Shown here: piece after piece, positions 1 to 5,717 of the stretch
Layout: every line of letters begins with the position of its first letter
Numbering within the stretch: position 1 is the stretch's first letter
DNA from: XYB2-FULL-45-11 sp964360375
GTDB lineage: Bacteria; Patescibacteriota; Patescibacteriia; UBA9934; GWF2-40-263
Direction of reading: 5' to 3'
DNA: 9,348 bases
Assembly: GCA_964360375.1 (NCBI GenBank)
Contig: CAYHWG010000039.1
Coordinates: 1-9,348 of the forward strand
The notes under the pieces: model-generated
Told to the model about the DNA's origin: nothing
Seen by the model: the letters and a program-made list of their open reading frames with translations, nothing else
The model's database searches: none
Made by a program: the position numbers and the translations under genes

Positions 1-942
<942 letters not shown>

Positions 943-1062
943 ACCTCTTTATCTTGCGATTAAAGAGTTCAGCTGAAAAATAAGACGTTGCAATCACACA
1001 AAAGATAATTTGTATGATTTCTACCTTGGCTTGTTTTAGAATTCGCTTAATTGTAAGGATCG

Positions 1063-1141
1063 GCCACGAGCACATTTTAAACCCACGGGAGTGTTACCTC
1101 ATGTGGGTTTATTCTGAAATCATTGATTTGTAACTCGTGGC
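1063..1141 (-). promoter_or_regulatory. Structured rRNA leader (nested stems)
   Basis: Just downstream of the predicted rRNA start, the minus-strand transcript can form an outer 8-bp stem, GCCACGAG (1134-1141) with CTCGTGGC (1063-1070). This encloses a 9-bp hairpin, TAAACCCAC with GTGGGTTTA (1078-1086 and 1103-1111). Both stems are perfect. rRNA leaders often carry processing or antitermination structures; which applies here is not visible. The inner hairpin lacks a long U-run on either strand, so it is a poor terminator. Between 943 and 1062 I see no gene or other clear element. Confidence 0.5.
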
Positions 1142-1144
1142 GGC

Positions 1145-1173
1145 ATTTTATAGGAGGCAGAAAACCCTGTCAA
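1145..1173 (-). promoter_or_regulatory. rRNA promoter (sigma-70 type)
   Basis: On the minus strand a perfect TTGACA (1168-1173) is followed, after exactly 17 bases, by TAAAAT (1145-1150). Transcription would start near 1138, about 195 bases before the 16S 5' end, giving the leader described above. Position, orientation and strong -35 fit an rRNA promoter. Confidence 0.7.
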
Positions 1174-1221
1174 GGGGATTTCCCACAGGATCATCACAGG
1201 GAAAAGAGTAAAATTTTGTAC

Positions 1222-1250
1222 TTGCACTTCACACTATTTTCTTGTATCAT
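1222..1250 (+). promoter_or_regulatory. Probable khpA-trmD promoter
   Basis: TTGCAC (1222-1227), a 17-base spacer and TATCAT (1245-1250) lie on the plus strand, divergent from the rRNA promoter. The -10 is close to consensus and the -35 keeps only TTG. The start would fall near 1257, leaving about 100 bases of untranslated leader before khpA in which I see nothing distinctive. Confidence 0.45.
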
Positions 1251-1356
1251 TTTTTTATTAGTCATTGCCTATCTGGCACGCTTCCCATGCGGCTCAGGTC
1301 GACAGCAAGTAGGCAGGGCTAGTCTTACAAGATTTGTAAATAATGTAGAAATCGAT

Positions 1357-1698
1357 ATGGCAGACAAAGAATTTGATCAGGAGTTTACGGAACAAATCGT
1401 TCGGGCGATTGTGAATCATCCGGCAGACGTGACAACAGACCGTATTGTGGATGAACGTGGTGTGCTCATCACGCTTCATATCAATCAAGAAGACATGGGA
1501 TATGTGATTGGACGTCAAGGCCAGACAGCTCGCGCAATCCGTACCCTTCTCAAGATTGTCGGAGCAAAAGCAAACGCGAGAGTGAATCTCAAAATCTACG
1601 AACCAGAAGGTTCCCGACGTCAACACATGGAGCGTCCACAAGAAGTAGGATCATTTCAAAGAAATGATGAAGCAACTGTTGATGACCTTGGAATCTAG
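1357..1698 (+). CDS. khpA: KH-domain RNA-binding protein KhpA (YlqC family)
   Basis: This encodes a 113-residue single KH-domain protein. The KH signature is at residues 50-66, with the GxxG loop G-R-Q-G at 52-55 followed by the helix TARAIRTLLK. KhpA proteins bind RNA, often as a heterodimer with KhpB/Jag, and affect cell-division and envelope transcripts in Firmicutes; that role is family knowledge and is not shown here. The usual length is about 75-80 residues, so this one has a polar tail of roughly 30 residues (about 84-113, rich in R, Q, E and D). The ATG at 1357 was chosen because MADKEF begins the conserved domain. A TTG-initiated extension to 1123 would add implausible sequence across the promoter. 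The Shine-Dalgarno site is weak. Bacteria commonly place this gene between rpsP and rimM/trmD; here trmD follows directly and rpsP lies downstream in opposite orientation. Confidence 0.9.
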   Translation: MADKEFDQEFTEQIVRAIVNHPADVTTDRIVDERGVLITLHINQEDMGYVIGRQGQTARAIRTLLKIVGAKANARVNLKIYEPEGSRRQHMERPQEVGSFQRNDEATVDDLGI

Positions 1699-1707
1699 TG
1701 AAAAAGG

Positions 1708-1739
1708 AAAAATCGTGATACAGTCGTGTCACGATTTTT
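1708..1739 (+). terminator. Hairpin between khpA and trmD (terminator or attenuator)
   Basis: A perfect 11-bp stem, AAAAATCGTGA (1708-1718) with TCACGATTTTT (1729-1739), has a 10-base loop and ends in five Ts. It finishes only five bases before the trmD ATG, in the place where a ribosome-binding site would be expected. It could terminate khpA transcripts or restrict trmD translation. Confidence 0.6.
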
Positions 1740-1744
1740 GATTT

Positions 1745-2524
1745 ATGAAAAAATACCGCTTCGATATTTTATCCATTTTTCCCTCCATGATCGATTCGTA
1801 CGCGAGTGAATCGATTCTTGGACGTGCGCAAAAAGCAAAATTGATTGATGTACGTGCACATGATCTTCGTGTGTTCACAACAGACAAGCATCATAAAGTT
1901 GATGACACGCCATATGGAGGTGGTCCTGGTATGGTGATGAAAGTGGAACCGTTTGATCTTGCATTAAAAAAAATTCGCATTCGTAGGGGTTGGTCTCGTG
2001 CCCACCCATGTAAGTCGATCGTAATTTTGACGGCAGCGAATGGGAAGACGTTTACGCAAGGAGATGCAAAGAGACTTTCGAAATATGATCAAGTCATATT
2101 TTTGTGTGGGCGTTATGAAGGAATTGATCAGCGTGTTGAGGATTATCTTGTTGACGAAACATTCTCCATCGGGAATTACGTTTTGACCGGCGGGGAATTA
2201 CCCGCCCTTGTGATGATGGACGCAATTGCAAGAAACATTCCCGGTGTGCTTGGTGCGGAGGCATCTCTCGACAAAGAGTCGCATACCGAAGAGGGGTACC
2301 TCGAGTATCCGCAGTACACAAAGCCGGAATTGTATGTGGTGAAGGGTAGTCGGAAAAAGAATGTAGGGGCTGGCCTTGCCTTGCCTGCCGGCAGGCAGGT
2401 GCCTGCCCAAAAAGAAGAATGGTGCGTGCCGAAAATTTTGCTTTCTGGAGATCACAAAAAAATTGAAGCTTGGCGTGAAGAACAAAGTCGTGTTCGTAGG
2501 GGCAGGTCTTGTGCCTGCCCATAA
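1745..2524 (+). CDS. trmD: tRNA (guanine-37-N1)-methyltransferase TrmD, repeat-invaded and C-terminally altered
   Basis: TrmD transfers a methyl group from S-adenosylmethionine to G37 of tRNAs, which prevents +1 frameshifting. Family motifs are clear: the N-terminal strand with SIFPSM (10-15), VDDTPYGGGPGM (52-63), the trefoil-knot cofactor region with CGRYEGIDQRV (121-131), SIGNYVLTGGELPA (141-154), the arginine of IARNIPGVLG (163, matching E. coli R154), GYLEYPQYTKPE (184-195) and ILLSGDHKKIEAWR (231-244). The catalytic Asp169 of E. coli seems to align with Glu179, though alignment is loose there. Three palindromic repeats are read in frame, as residues about 79-88, 207-223 and 249-259. The first two fall in loops. 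The third replaces the C-terminal helix region that in relatives continues for 20 or more residues (usually with an RRP motif), and the stop follows at once. No Shine-Dalgarno site is visible. The protein may still fold, but activity is uncertain. Confidence 0.92.
   Translation: MKKYRFDILSIFPSMIDSYASESILGRAQKAKLIDVRAHDLRVFTTDKHHKVDDTPYGGGPGMVMKVEPFDLALKKIRIRRGWSRAHPCKSIVILTAANGKTFTQGDAKRLSKYDQVIFLCGRYEGIDQRVEDYLVDETFSIGNYVLTGGELPALVMMDAIARNIPGVLGAEASLDKESHTEEGYLEYPQYTKPELYVVKGSRKKNVGAGLALPAGRQVPAQKEEWCVPKILLSGDHKKIEAWREEQSRVRRGRSCACP
1980..2008 (+). repeat. Palindromic repeat copy 1 inside trmD
   Basis: A 29-base element beginning TTCGTAGGGG and ending GCCCACCCA. It can form a hairpin of GGGTTGG with CCCACCC, with one mismatch. 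Compared with copy 3, the fourth stem pair is T-A instead of C-G, a two-sided change. It is translated as RRGWSRAHP in a loop between TrmD strands. Confidence 0.75.
2362..2409 (+). repeat. Palindromic repeat copy 2 with a nested second palindrome
   Basis: The core GTAGGGGCTGG...GTGCCTGCCCA matches copies 1 and 3 at both ends but is 21 bases longer. The extra part contains a perfect 16-base palindrome, TGCCTGCCGGCAGGCA (2382-2397). The 21-base difference keeps the reading frame. It is translated as VGAGLALPAGRQVPAQ. 'LPAGRQ' peptides are, from memory, a recurrent feature of CPR proteins carrying such palindromes. Confidence 0.75.
2493..2521 (+). repeat. Palindromic repeat copy 3 at the trmD 3' end
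   Basis: A 29-base element beginning TTCGTAGGGG and ending GTGCCTGCCCA, with a perfect 7-bp stem GGGCAGG/CCTGCCC. It is read as VRRGRSCACP, and the next codon is the TAA stop, so this copy forms the protein's present C-terminus. Confidence 0.75.
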
Positions 2525-2530
2525 AAAAAG

Positions 2531-2558
2531 ACCACCCGTCGCTAAAGCTATGGGTGGT
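2531..2558. terminator. Bidirectional terminator between trmD and the convergent gene
   Basis: ACCACCC (2531-2537) pairs with GGGTGGT (2552-2558) around a 14-base loop. On the minus strand the hairpin is followed by CTTTTTTTAT, a strong intrinsic terminator for the gene ending at 2565. On the plus strand the T-run is only four bases, so it serves trmD less well. Confidence 0.8.
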
Positions 2559-2564
2559 TTTAGG

Positions 2565-2933
2565 TTATGGCGAATTTTCGGGATGATTTGGATCCCACGT
2601 ACTTGGAGGTTGGCGCATTTGGTGAGCGTATGCGTCGCGTAACATTCGCTCATTTTTATCACGTGCGACCTCCTCATCAAGTTCTTTTTCCTCCGTACCT
2701 ATGGAAGGGATTTTCTTTGACTTTTTTCTTTTTGCGACTTCTTTCATGATGACTCCAAATAAGCGTGTTCGCTCTGAATCTTGAATGTGATGATTGTCTA
2801 ATACTTGAAACACAGCGAGTGGAAAGCGTTCAAAACGTGAAGCTAACTGACAGGCTTCATTTGTAAGAGTACGTAAGTATTGCATTTCTTTCTCCTCGCG
2901 AGCTGATTCAGATGATTTTCGTTCAAATGCCAT
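2565..2933 (-). CDS. Hypothetical small charged protein
   Basis: An open frame of 122 residues, which I do not recognise. It is soluble and highly charged, with a predicted helical N-terminal part, a lysine-rich stretch (KRKKSKK, about 68-75) and an acidic segment after it (about 80-92), ending in a proline-rich tail. There is no signal peptide or membrane segment. It ends a few bases before a strong terminator and starts just after the rpsP terminator, so it is probably transcribed on its own or by read-through. The start is uncertain: the ATG at 2933 has only a distant AAAGGTG, whereas the internal ATG at 2885 (106 residues) has GAGGAG six to seven bases upstream. The coding call rests on its neat fit between two terminators. 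Confidence 0.65.
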   Translation of the reverse strand: MAFERKSSESAREEKEMQYLRTLTNEACQLASRFERFPLAVFQVLDNHHIQDSERTRLFGVIMKEVAKRKKSKKIPSIGTEEKELDEEVARDKNERMLRDAYAHQMRQPPSTWDPNHPENSP

Positions 2934-2970
2934 ACAAGAAAATCATAACACACCTTTGAGAAGAAAAAGA

Positions 2971-2989
2971 CTTCGCCCATTGGGCGAAG
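2971..2989. terminator. rpsP terminator
   Basis: CTTCGCCC and GGGCGAAG form a perfect 8-bp stem with a three-base loop, flanked by A-rich and T-rich runs on the two sides. It sits seven bases beyond the rpsP stop codon and could work in both directions, though only the minus strand has a gene to end here. Confidence 0.88.
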
Positions 2990-2995
2990 TTTTTC

Positions 2996-3406
2996 CTATT
3001 CTTTTGTTTCAACTGGTTTTTCTGCTGCAGCTTTCTTTGCTTCTTCTTCTGCTATTTTTGCCGCTTCTGCTTTGGCTTTGGCCGCATCTTCTTTTGCTTT
3101 TTTCTCTGTAACCATTTTTTCCATAATCCCTTTACGTTTTCCTGAAATATGAGTCACATTGCGTTTTTTGCCTTCTACGATTTTTTGATCGATAAAGATG
3201 TTCCAAACTGTGTCTGAACACTCAGCACCGTTTTTGATCCATTGTTGAACTTCTTCTGGTTTTACCGTTAATGCTTTTGTTCGAGGGTTCCAGTTTCCAA
3301 GATTTTGTGTTGTTTTTGCCCATGGGTCACGAGTTTTCGGCATAACAACGACACGGTAGATAGGAGCTTTCTTTTTTCCGACGCGGGAAAGACGAATAGA
3401 TAACAT
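2996..3406 (-). CDS. rpsP: Ribosomal protein S16 with alanine/lysine-rich tail
   Basis: S16 is a 30S subunit protein needed for assembly of the body of the small subunit. The N-terminal 80 residues are typical: MLSIRLSRVGKKKAPIYRVVV, then NLGNWNPR (35-42) and the helix around EEVQQWIKNGAECSDTVWNIF. The family is usually 80-90 residues, while this protein has 136 because of a tail (about 95-136) made almost wholly of A, K and E, likely a long charged helix. The canonical MLSIRL start fixes the ATG at 3406, although no Shine-Dalgarno sequence precedes it. The gene is usually first in the rpsP-rimM-trmD operon; here it is separated and inverted relative to khpA-trmD. Its upstream region carries the 24-bp inverted repeat. 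Confidence 0.96.
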   Translation of the reverse strand: MLSIRLSRVGKKKAPIYRVVVMPKTRDPWAKTTQNLGNWNPRTKALTVKPEEVQQWIKNGAECSDTVWNIFIDQKIVEGKKRNVTHISGKRKGIMEKMVTEKKAKEDAAKAKAEAAKIAEEEAKKAAAEKPVETKE

Positions 3407-3423
3407 AAGGGGGCTGTAAAGTT

Positions 3424-3551
3424 ATGGAGTTATGGAGTGGTGGAGTGTTGGAAGGGGAGCTATTGGATTTGGGAAAGAAAAGATAGTAAAATGCGCTTTT
3501 TTTAAATAAAAAGCTTTTTAACACCTTCACTCAACCACTCCATAACTCCAT
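3424..3551. repeat. 128-bp element with 24-bp terminal inverted repeats
   Basis: The left arm (3424-3447) and the reverse complement of the right arm (3528-3551) share ATGGAGTTATGGAGTGGT and then five of the next six bases, so 23 of 24 match. They enclose 80 bases of AT-rich sequence with no gene. Each arm is itself repetitive (ATGGAGTTATGGAGTGG). The most likely rpsP -10 (TACTAT on the minus strand, 3483-3488) lies inside the loop, with only a weak -35. The element resembles a small non-autonomous palindromic element; no transposase is present. From 3552 to 3677 I see nothing convincing. Confidence 0.65.
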
Positions 3552-3677
3552 CACTTTTTGTTTCTCATCGAAAGGCTAGATATTCCATTTCTTCGAGACC
3601 TTGTGTCATGTGAGAGCGATGACGATGCGGGAAGAATAAGGTTTTTCGTTGGATCCGTCAATAGCGGACGAAAAGAA

Positions 3678-3701
3678 AAAATCAGAGATTTCTCTGATTT
3701 T
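3678..3701 (-). terminator. Terminator of the phosphatidyltransferase gene
   Basis: AAAATCAGAGA and TCTCTGATTTT form a perfect 11-bp stem around two bases. On the minus strand the stem runs into TTTTTTC. It lies 12 bases beyond the stop codon at 3714. Confidence 0.88.
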
Positions 3702-3713
3702 AGAAGGAAACGT

Positions 3714-4421
3714 TTAAACGGAATCTTCGCGTTCATACCTCGTCTTTTTGATGGCTACTCGATACGCACGAACATAGTCATACGCAGAATAGGCCGTCAC
3801 CGTGAAAATGACGAAGGTTAGAATCCAGCCAAACAAGACGCTTTGGAGTGGGTTGATGACGAGAAAGAACAGGAGAATGGCAGGAAAACAGATGATCGTC
3901 CTCAGTTTTCCGGATGGGCGGGCGCTGACTTTCATGTTCGGATCTTCACGAATCGACCACAGGCGATGAAACATGTTGGTCAAATCCCGTTCTTGTGTGA
4001 TCCAGCTGATGATCAACGCTTGCAGGAGCAGCTGCCACGAAGCTCCGCAAAGAGCTGCGATGGCGGCATCGATCATGAGACCGTTTACTTTCGTAATGTA
4101 TTGGGCTTTATCGAGGTGCGGATCGTAGATTTCCCCGAATTTTGAGACGATTTTTAGTTTTCGAGCGACGTAACCATCGATTCCATCGCATGTGGAAGCC
4201 ATGACGAAAAGGGCGATGCCGAATGCACGAATGATCATTGCGAGCGTCGAAACGTGGCCTTGAACACCGAAAAGCGTCAAGTAGACGAAAAAACAGAGAA
4301 GTCCGATGCGAGACAACCATGCCCCGAGAAGCGAGATGTAATTCGCCGCATTTGCGCGCGAAAGTGGGAGTAAATCTTTGTCATACAGATAATGAACAAC
4401 CATTTTGACGAACTTTATCAT
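3714..4421 (-). CDS. CDP-alcohol phosphatidyltransferase family protein
   Basis: An integral membrane enzyme of 235 residues of the family that joins a CDP-linked lipid (usually CDP-diacylglycerol) to an alcohol such as glycerol-3-phosphate or inositol phosphate. The full signature is present: D79-G-I-D82-G83-Y-V-A86-R87, eight residues, G96, three residues, D100, three residues, D104; the four aspartates bind the metal ions. The segment SRANAANYISLLG (21-33) matches the family's conserved entry to the first helix. About six hydrophobic segments are seen (around 32-50, 58-77, 112-127, 131-142, 176-194, 197-215). The ATG at 4421 is preceded by GGAGG at a five-base spacing; the longer frame to 4433 begins with a TTG that is part of that ribosome site. 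PgsA is a possible identity, but the acceptor cannot be read from the sequence. The gene stands alone with its own terminator. Confidence 0.9.
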   Translation of the reverse strand: MIKFVKMVVHYLYDKDLLPLSRANAANYISLLGAWLSRIGLLCFFVYLTLFGVQGHVSTLAMIIRAFGIALFVMASTCDGIDGYVARKLKIVSKFGEIYDPHLDKAQYITKVNGLMIDAAIAALCGASWQLLLQALIISWITQERDLTNMFHRLWSIREDPNMKVSARPSGKLRTIICFPAILLFFLVINPLQSVLFGWILTFVIFTVTAYSAYDYVRAYRVAIKKTRYEREDSV

Positions 4422-4443
4422 GAATGCCTCCAAGTTCTATTCT

Positions 4444-4472
4444 TGTATATATTCTTTTGGCAAGAAACGCAA
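4444..4472 (-). promoter_or_regulatory. Possible promoter for the phosphatidyltransferase gene
   Basis: TTGCGT (4467-4472), a 17-base spacer and TATACA (4444-4449) on the minus strand would start transcription a few bases before the ribosome site of the gene at 4421. The match is moderate. Confidence 0.3.
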
Positions 4473-4482
4473 GGTTTTTGGC

Positions 4483-4585
4483 TTGTCCTATTGACAAAAC
4501 CCTCAAAATATGGTATATTGGAAATGTTAAAATCATTACAACTCATGGGGAGAGACCATTGTTGTCATGGCCCAAAATAGGACAA
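4483..4585. promoter_or_regulatory. Operator-like dyad repeats around the small-gene promoter
   Basis: TTGTC-N5-GACAA (4483-4497) overlaps the -35 box. The ten bases TTGTCCTATT (4483-4492) recur as an exact inverted copy AATAGGACAA at 4576-4585, inside the transcript leader. TTGTTGTC (4559-4566) and GACAACAA (4581-4588) also form an 8-bp RNA stem. The elements could be repressor half-sites or leader RNA structure; neither is proven. Confidence 0.35.
4491..4519 (+). promoter_or_regulatory. Strong promoter of the small-gene operon
   Basis: Perfect TTGACA (4491-4496), a 17-base spacer and TATATT (4514-4519) on the plus strand form the best promoter match in the window besides that of the rRNA. 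Transcription would start near 4526 and read through the genes from 4685 to 7291. Confidence 0.8.
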
Positions 4586-4586
4586 C

Positions 4587-4644
4587 AAAAGAACCAATGA
4601 TTGGGTATTTCTCTTTTTGAAATAAATAATCATGGGTTCTTTTT
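4587..4644 (+). terminator. Attenuator-like hairpin ahead of the first small gene
   Basis: AAAAGAACCAATGATT (4587-4602) pairs with AATCATGGGTTCTTTT (4628-4643) with a single mismatch; TATTTC and GAAATA can pair further inside the loop. The stem ends in a run of five Ts. It lies between the promoter and the first start codon, so it would either stop most transcripts early or be regulated. Its left arm shares two bases with the upstream TTGTTGTC/GACAACAA stem (ending at 4588), so the two structures compete slightly at the junction. Confidence 0.6.
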
Positions 4645-4684
4645 GTGTGAGATTCAAAAAACATCTTTTTGTCAAGGAGACACA

Positions 4685-4765
4685 ATGATTTTCAATGATC
4701 CGGCAGCGTTTGGTGTCGTTATCATGTTTCTTGGAGGAATCCTTCTTTGTGTGTGTGGTGGGTGA
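4685..4765 (+). CDS. Small membrane peptide (26 residues)
   Basis: The sequence is MIFNDPAAFGVV followed by a hydrophobic run to residue 24, ending CVCGG. A clear AAGGAGA site precedes the ATG by five to six bases, the best reason to accept so short a gene. The hydrophobic stretch from about residue 9 to 24 would span the membrane once, and two cysteines lie at its C-terminal side. A different frame starting ten bases later is longer but has no ribosome site. The stop TGA overlaps the next ATG (TGATG). This is the first gene of the probable operon. I do not recognise a family. Confidence 0.6.
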   Translation: MIFNDPAAFGVVIMFLGGILLCVCGG

Positions 4766-4830
4766 TGAGGGTCAGAAATCGACGAGCAATTTCGCACGTC
4801 GTTCGGCCAACCTTTGGAGGCAAAAGGTAA
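4765..4830 (+). CDS. Putative coupled basic mini-peptide (21 residues)
   Basis: It begins at the TGATG overlap with the preceding gene and reads MRVRNRRAIS...FGGKR, with seven basic residues. Its last codons (GGA GGC AAA AGG) contain the ribosome site for the next gene, whose ATG follows two bases after the stop. It may serve mainly to couple translation. A similar short frame (MRVFKNRSAV...) lies at 5808 in the same position relative to its downstream gene. Confidence 0.35.
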   Translation: MRVRNRRAISHVVRPTFGGKR

Positions 4831-4832
4831 AA

Positions 4833-4937
4833 ATGTCTGAAAAAACAAAAAGTGTGATCGCCGTGTTGATCTTCATGGGAGTTGCAGGCATACTGCTTGC
4901 CGTTGCAATGAACTTTTTTCAAGGGTCGCCCTGCTAG
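4833..4937 (+). CDS. Small single-pass membrane protein (34 residues)
   Basis: A short polar start (MSEKTKS) is followed by a hydrophobic helix of about 20 residues (8-27) and a short tail ending in QGSPC. GGAGG and AAAAGG lie upstream of the ATG. The frame continues upstream without a stop to 4695, but the ribosome site and the composition change favour this start. The N-terminal K residues suggest an N-in topology. Family unknown; neighbours on both sides are also tiny membrane proteins. Confidence 0.6.
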   Translation: MSEKTKSVIAVLIFMGVAGILLAVAMNFFQGSPC

Positions 4938-4964
4938 TCAGATCGTTTCGTACGTGAATCTTCT

Positions 4965-5057
4965 AAACTTGCTTAACTATTTTTCGGAAGTTCCGAAAGT
5001 TAGTCGAGCCTTTTCCAGAGATCATGATTGATGGCAATTGTGGAATCTGCGAAGAAA
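4965..5057 (+). promoter_or_regulatory. Repeated leader RNA element, copy A
   Basis: Stem P1 is GCTTAAC (4971-4977) with GTCGAGC (5003-5009). Inside it hairpin P2 is TTCGGA..TCCGAA around 4984-4996. Then come the conserved CTTTTCCAGAGA (5010-5021), hairpin P3 ATTG-ATGG-CAAT (5027-5038) and the GGAATCTGCGAAGA block, ending just before the GAGGAGG ribosome site of the gene at 5074. P2 and P3 are supported by two-sided base changes against copy C. Confidence 0.65.
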
Positions 5058-5073
5058 AAATAGAGGAGGTGTC

Positions 5074-5457
5074 ATGCAAGCTGTCATAAATGTATTTGCT
5101 GTGATGACGATTCTCGGCGCTCTTTTTTCTGGTGCGGCAGTCGCGTTGCGTAAACTGCATGAGAATAAACTTGCGACGGATTTCGAAAAGATTGTTGATC
5201 GCGGGTTTTTGCGGCCATTCGATTGGATCGAAATGTTCGGGGAAATGATCACGACGAATCTTGTTGTGAAGCAATTTCCACGTGTATTCATTTACGGGTC
5301 GTTGAGTGGCTTGAGTTTAACCTCTCCTCTTTTGGGGGAAGTGGAATATCCAATCGTTTTTTGGTTGAGTTTTCCTGTGTTGATTTGGCTTGTTGTTAAA
5401 ACCTACCGTCGTGAGAGCACGATGCGTCGCGTATTTCATCAGGAGAAACAGTCATGA
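5074..5457 (+). CDS. Two-pass membrane protein of unknown function (127 residues)
   Basis: An N-terminal membrane helix (about 4-25) is followed by a mainly soluble region of about 65 residues (RKLHENKLATDFEKIVDRG...), which includes a moderately hydrophobic stretch near 70-86, and a second helix around 93-109 followed by a strongly basic end (KTYRRESTMRRV). The ATG at 5074 has GAGGAGG six bases upstream; an upstream TTG frame to 5038 lies within leader copy A and is rejected. The stop overlaps the next start as ATGA. No family is recognised. It is the first gene after leader copy A. Confidence 0.75.
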   Translation: MQAVINVFAVMTILGALFSGAAVALRKLHENKLATDFEKIVDRGFLRPFDWIEMFGEMITTNLVVKQFPRVFIYGSLSGLSLTSPLLGEVEYPIVFWLSFPVLIWLVVKTYRRESTMRRVFHQEKQS

Positions 5458-5717
5458 CCAGCAGACTTGTTGATTTCGTTCTTGTTCTATTCGGAACTCT
5501 TCTTGCCTTGATCGTCTGCTCCGCAATCGTGATTTTGGTGAGTTCACTTCCGAGCGAAACAGTTGAGAAAGCAAAGGAAGAATTCATCTGCCGTCAGGCT
5601 GGATATTTTCAACCCGTTTGGCTTAGCAGTCACAGTGAATTCTATTGCATGGGCAAAAATGGAGAACTTCATCGTTTTCCAAATCCACACTATCCTGCTC
5701 CGAATGCTTCGCGCTGA
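5454..5717 (+). CDS. Membrane-anchored small protein (87 residues)
   Basis: An N-terminal hydrophobic helix (about 6-32) works as an anchor or uncleaved signal. The remainder (33-87) is polar, with two cysteines (46 and 65) that could form a disulfide if exported, several aromatic residues (YFQPVW, EFYC) and a proline-rich end. Start and previous stop overlap by four bases (ATGA), and AGGAG lies about nine bases upstream, so it is probably translationally coupled to the 127-residue gene. No family is recognised. Confidence 0.75.
   Translation: MTSRLVDFVLVLFGTLLALIVCSAIVILVSSLPSETVEKAKEEFICRQAGYFQPVWLSSHSEFYCMGKNGELHRFPNPHYPAPNASR

Noticed and set aside
1123..1356. 78-residue N-terminal extension of KhpA with a hydrophobic stretch
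   Set aside because: It starts at TTG and runs over both divergent promoters; the KH domain begins naturally at the ATG at 1357.
1980..2521. CRISPR array suggested by three spaced repeats
   Set aside because: The spacing is irregular (hundreds of bases), the intervening sequence codes for TrmD, and no cas gene is present.
2094..2680. Minus-strand and other-frame open reading frames over the trmD end
   Set aside because: They are shadows of trmD and of the palindromic repeats; trmD motifs fix the true frame.
3558..4145. Plus-strand frames opposite the phosphatidyltransferase gene
   Set aside because: They lack ribosome sites and overlap a gene with a complete family signature.
4695..4832. 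Longer frame upstream of the 34-residue gene at 4833
   Set aside because: It has no ribosome site and conflicts with the well-marked starts at 4685 and 4833.
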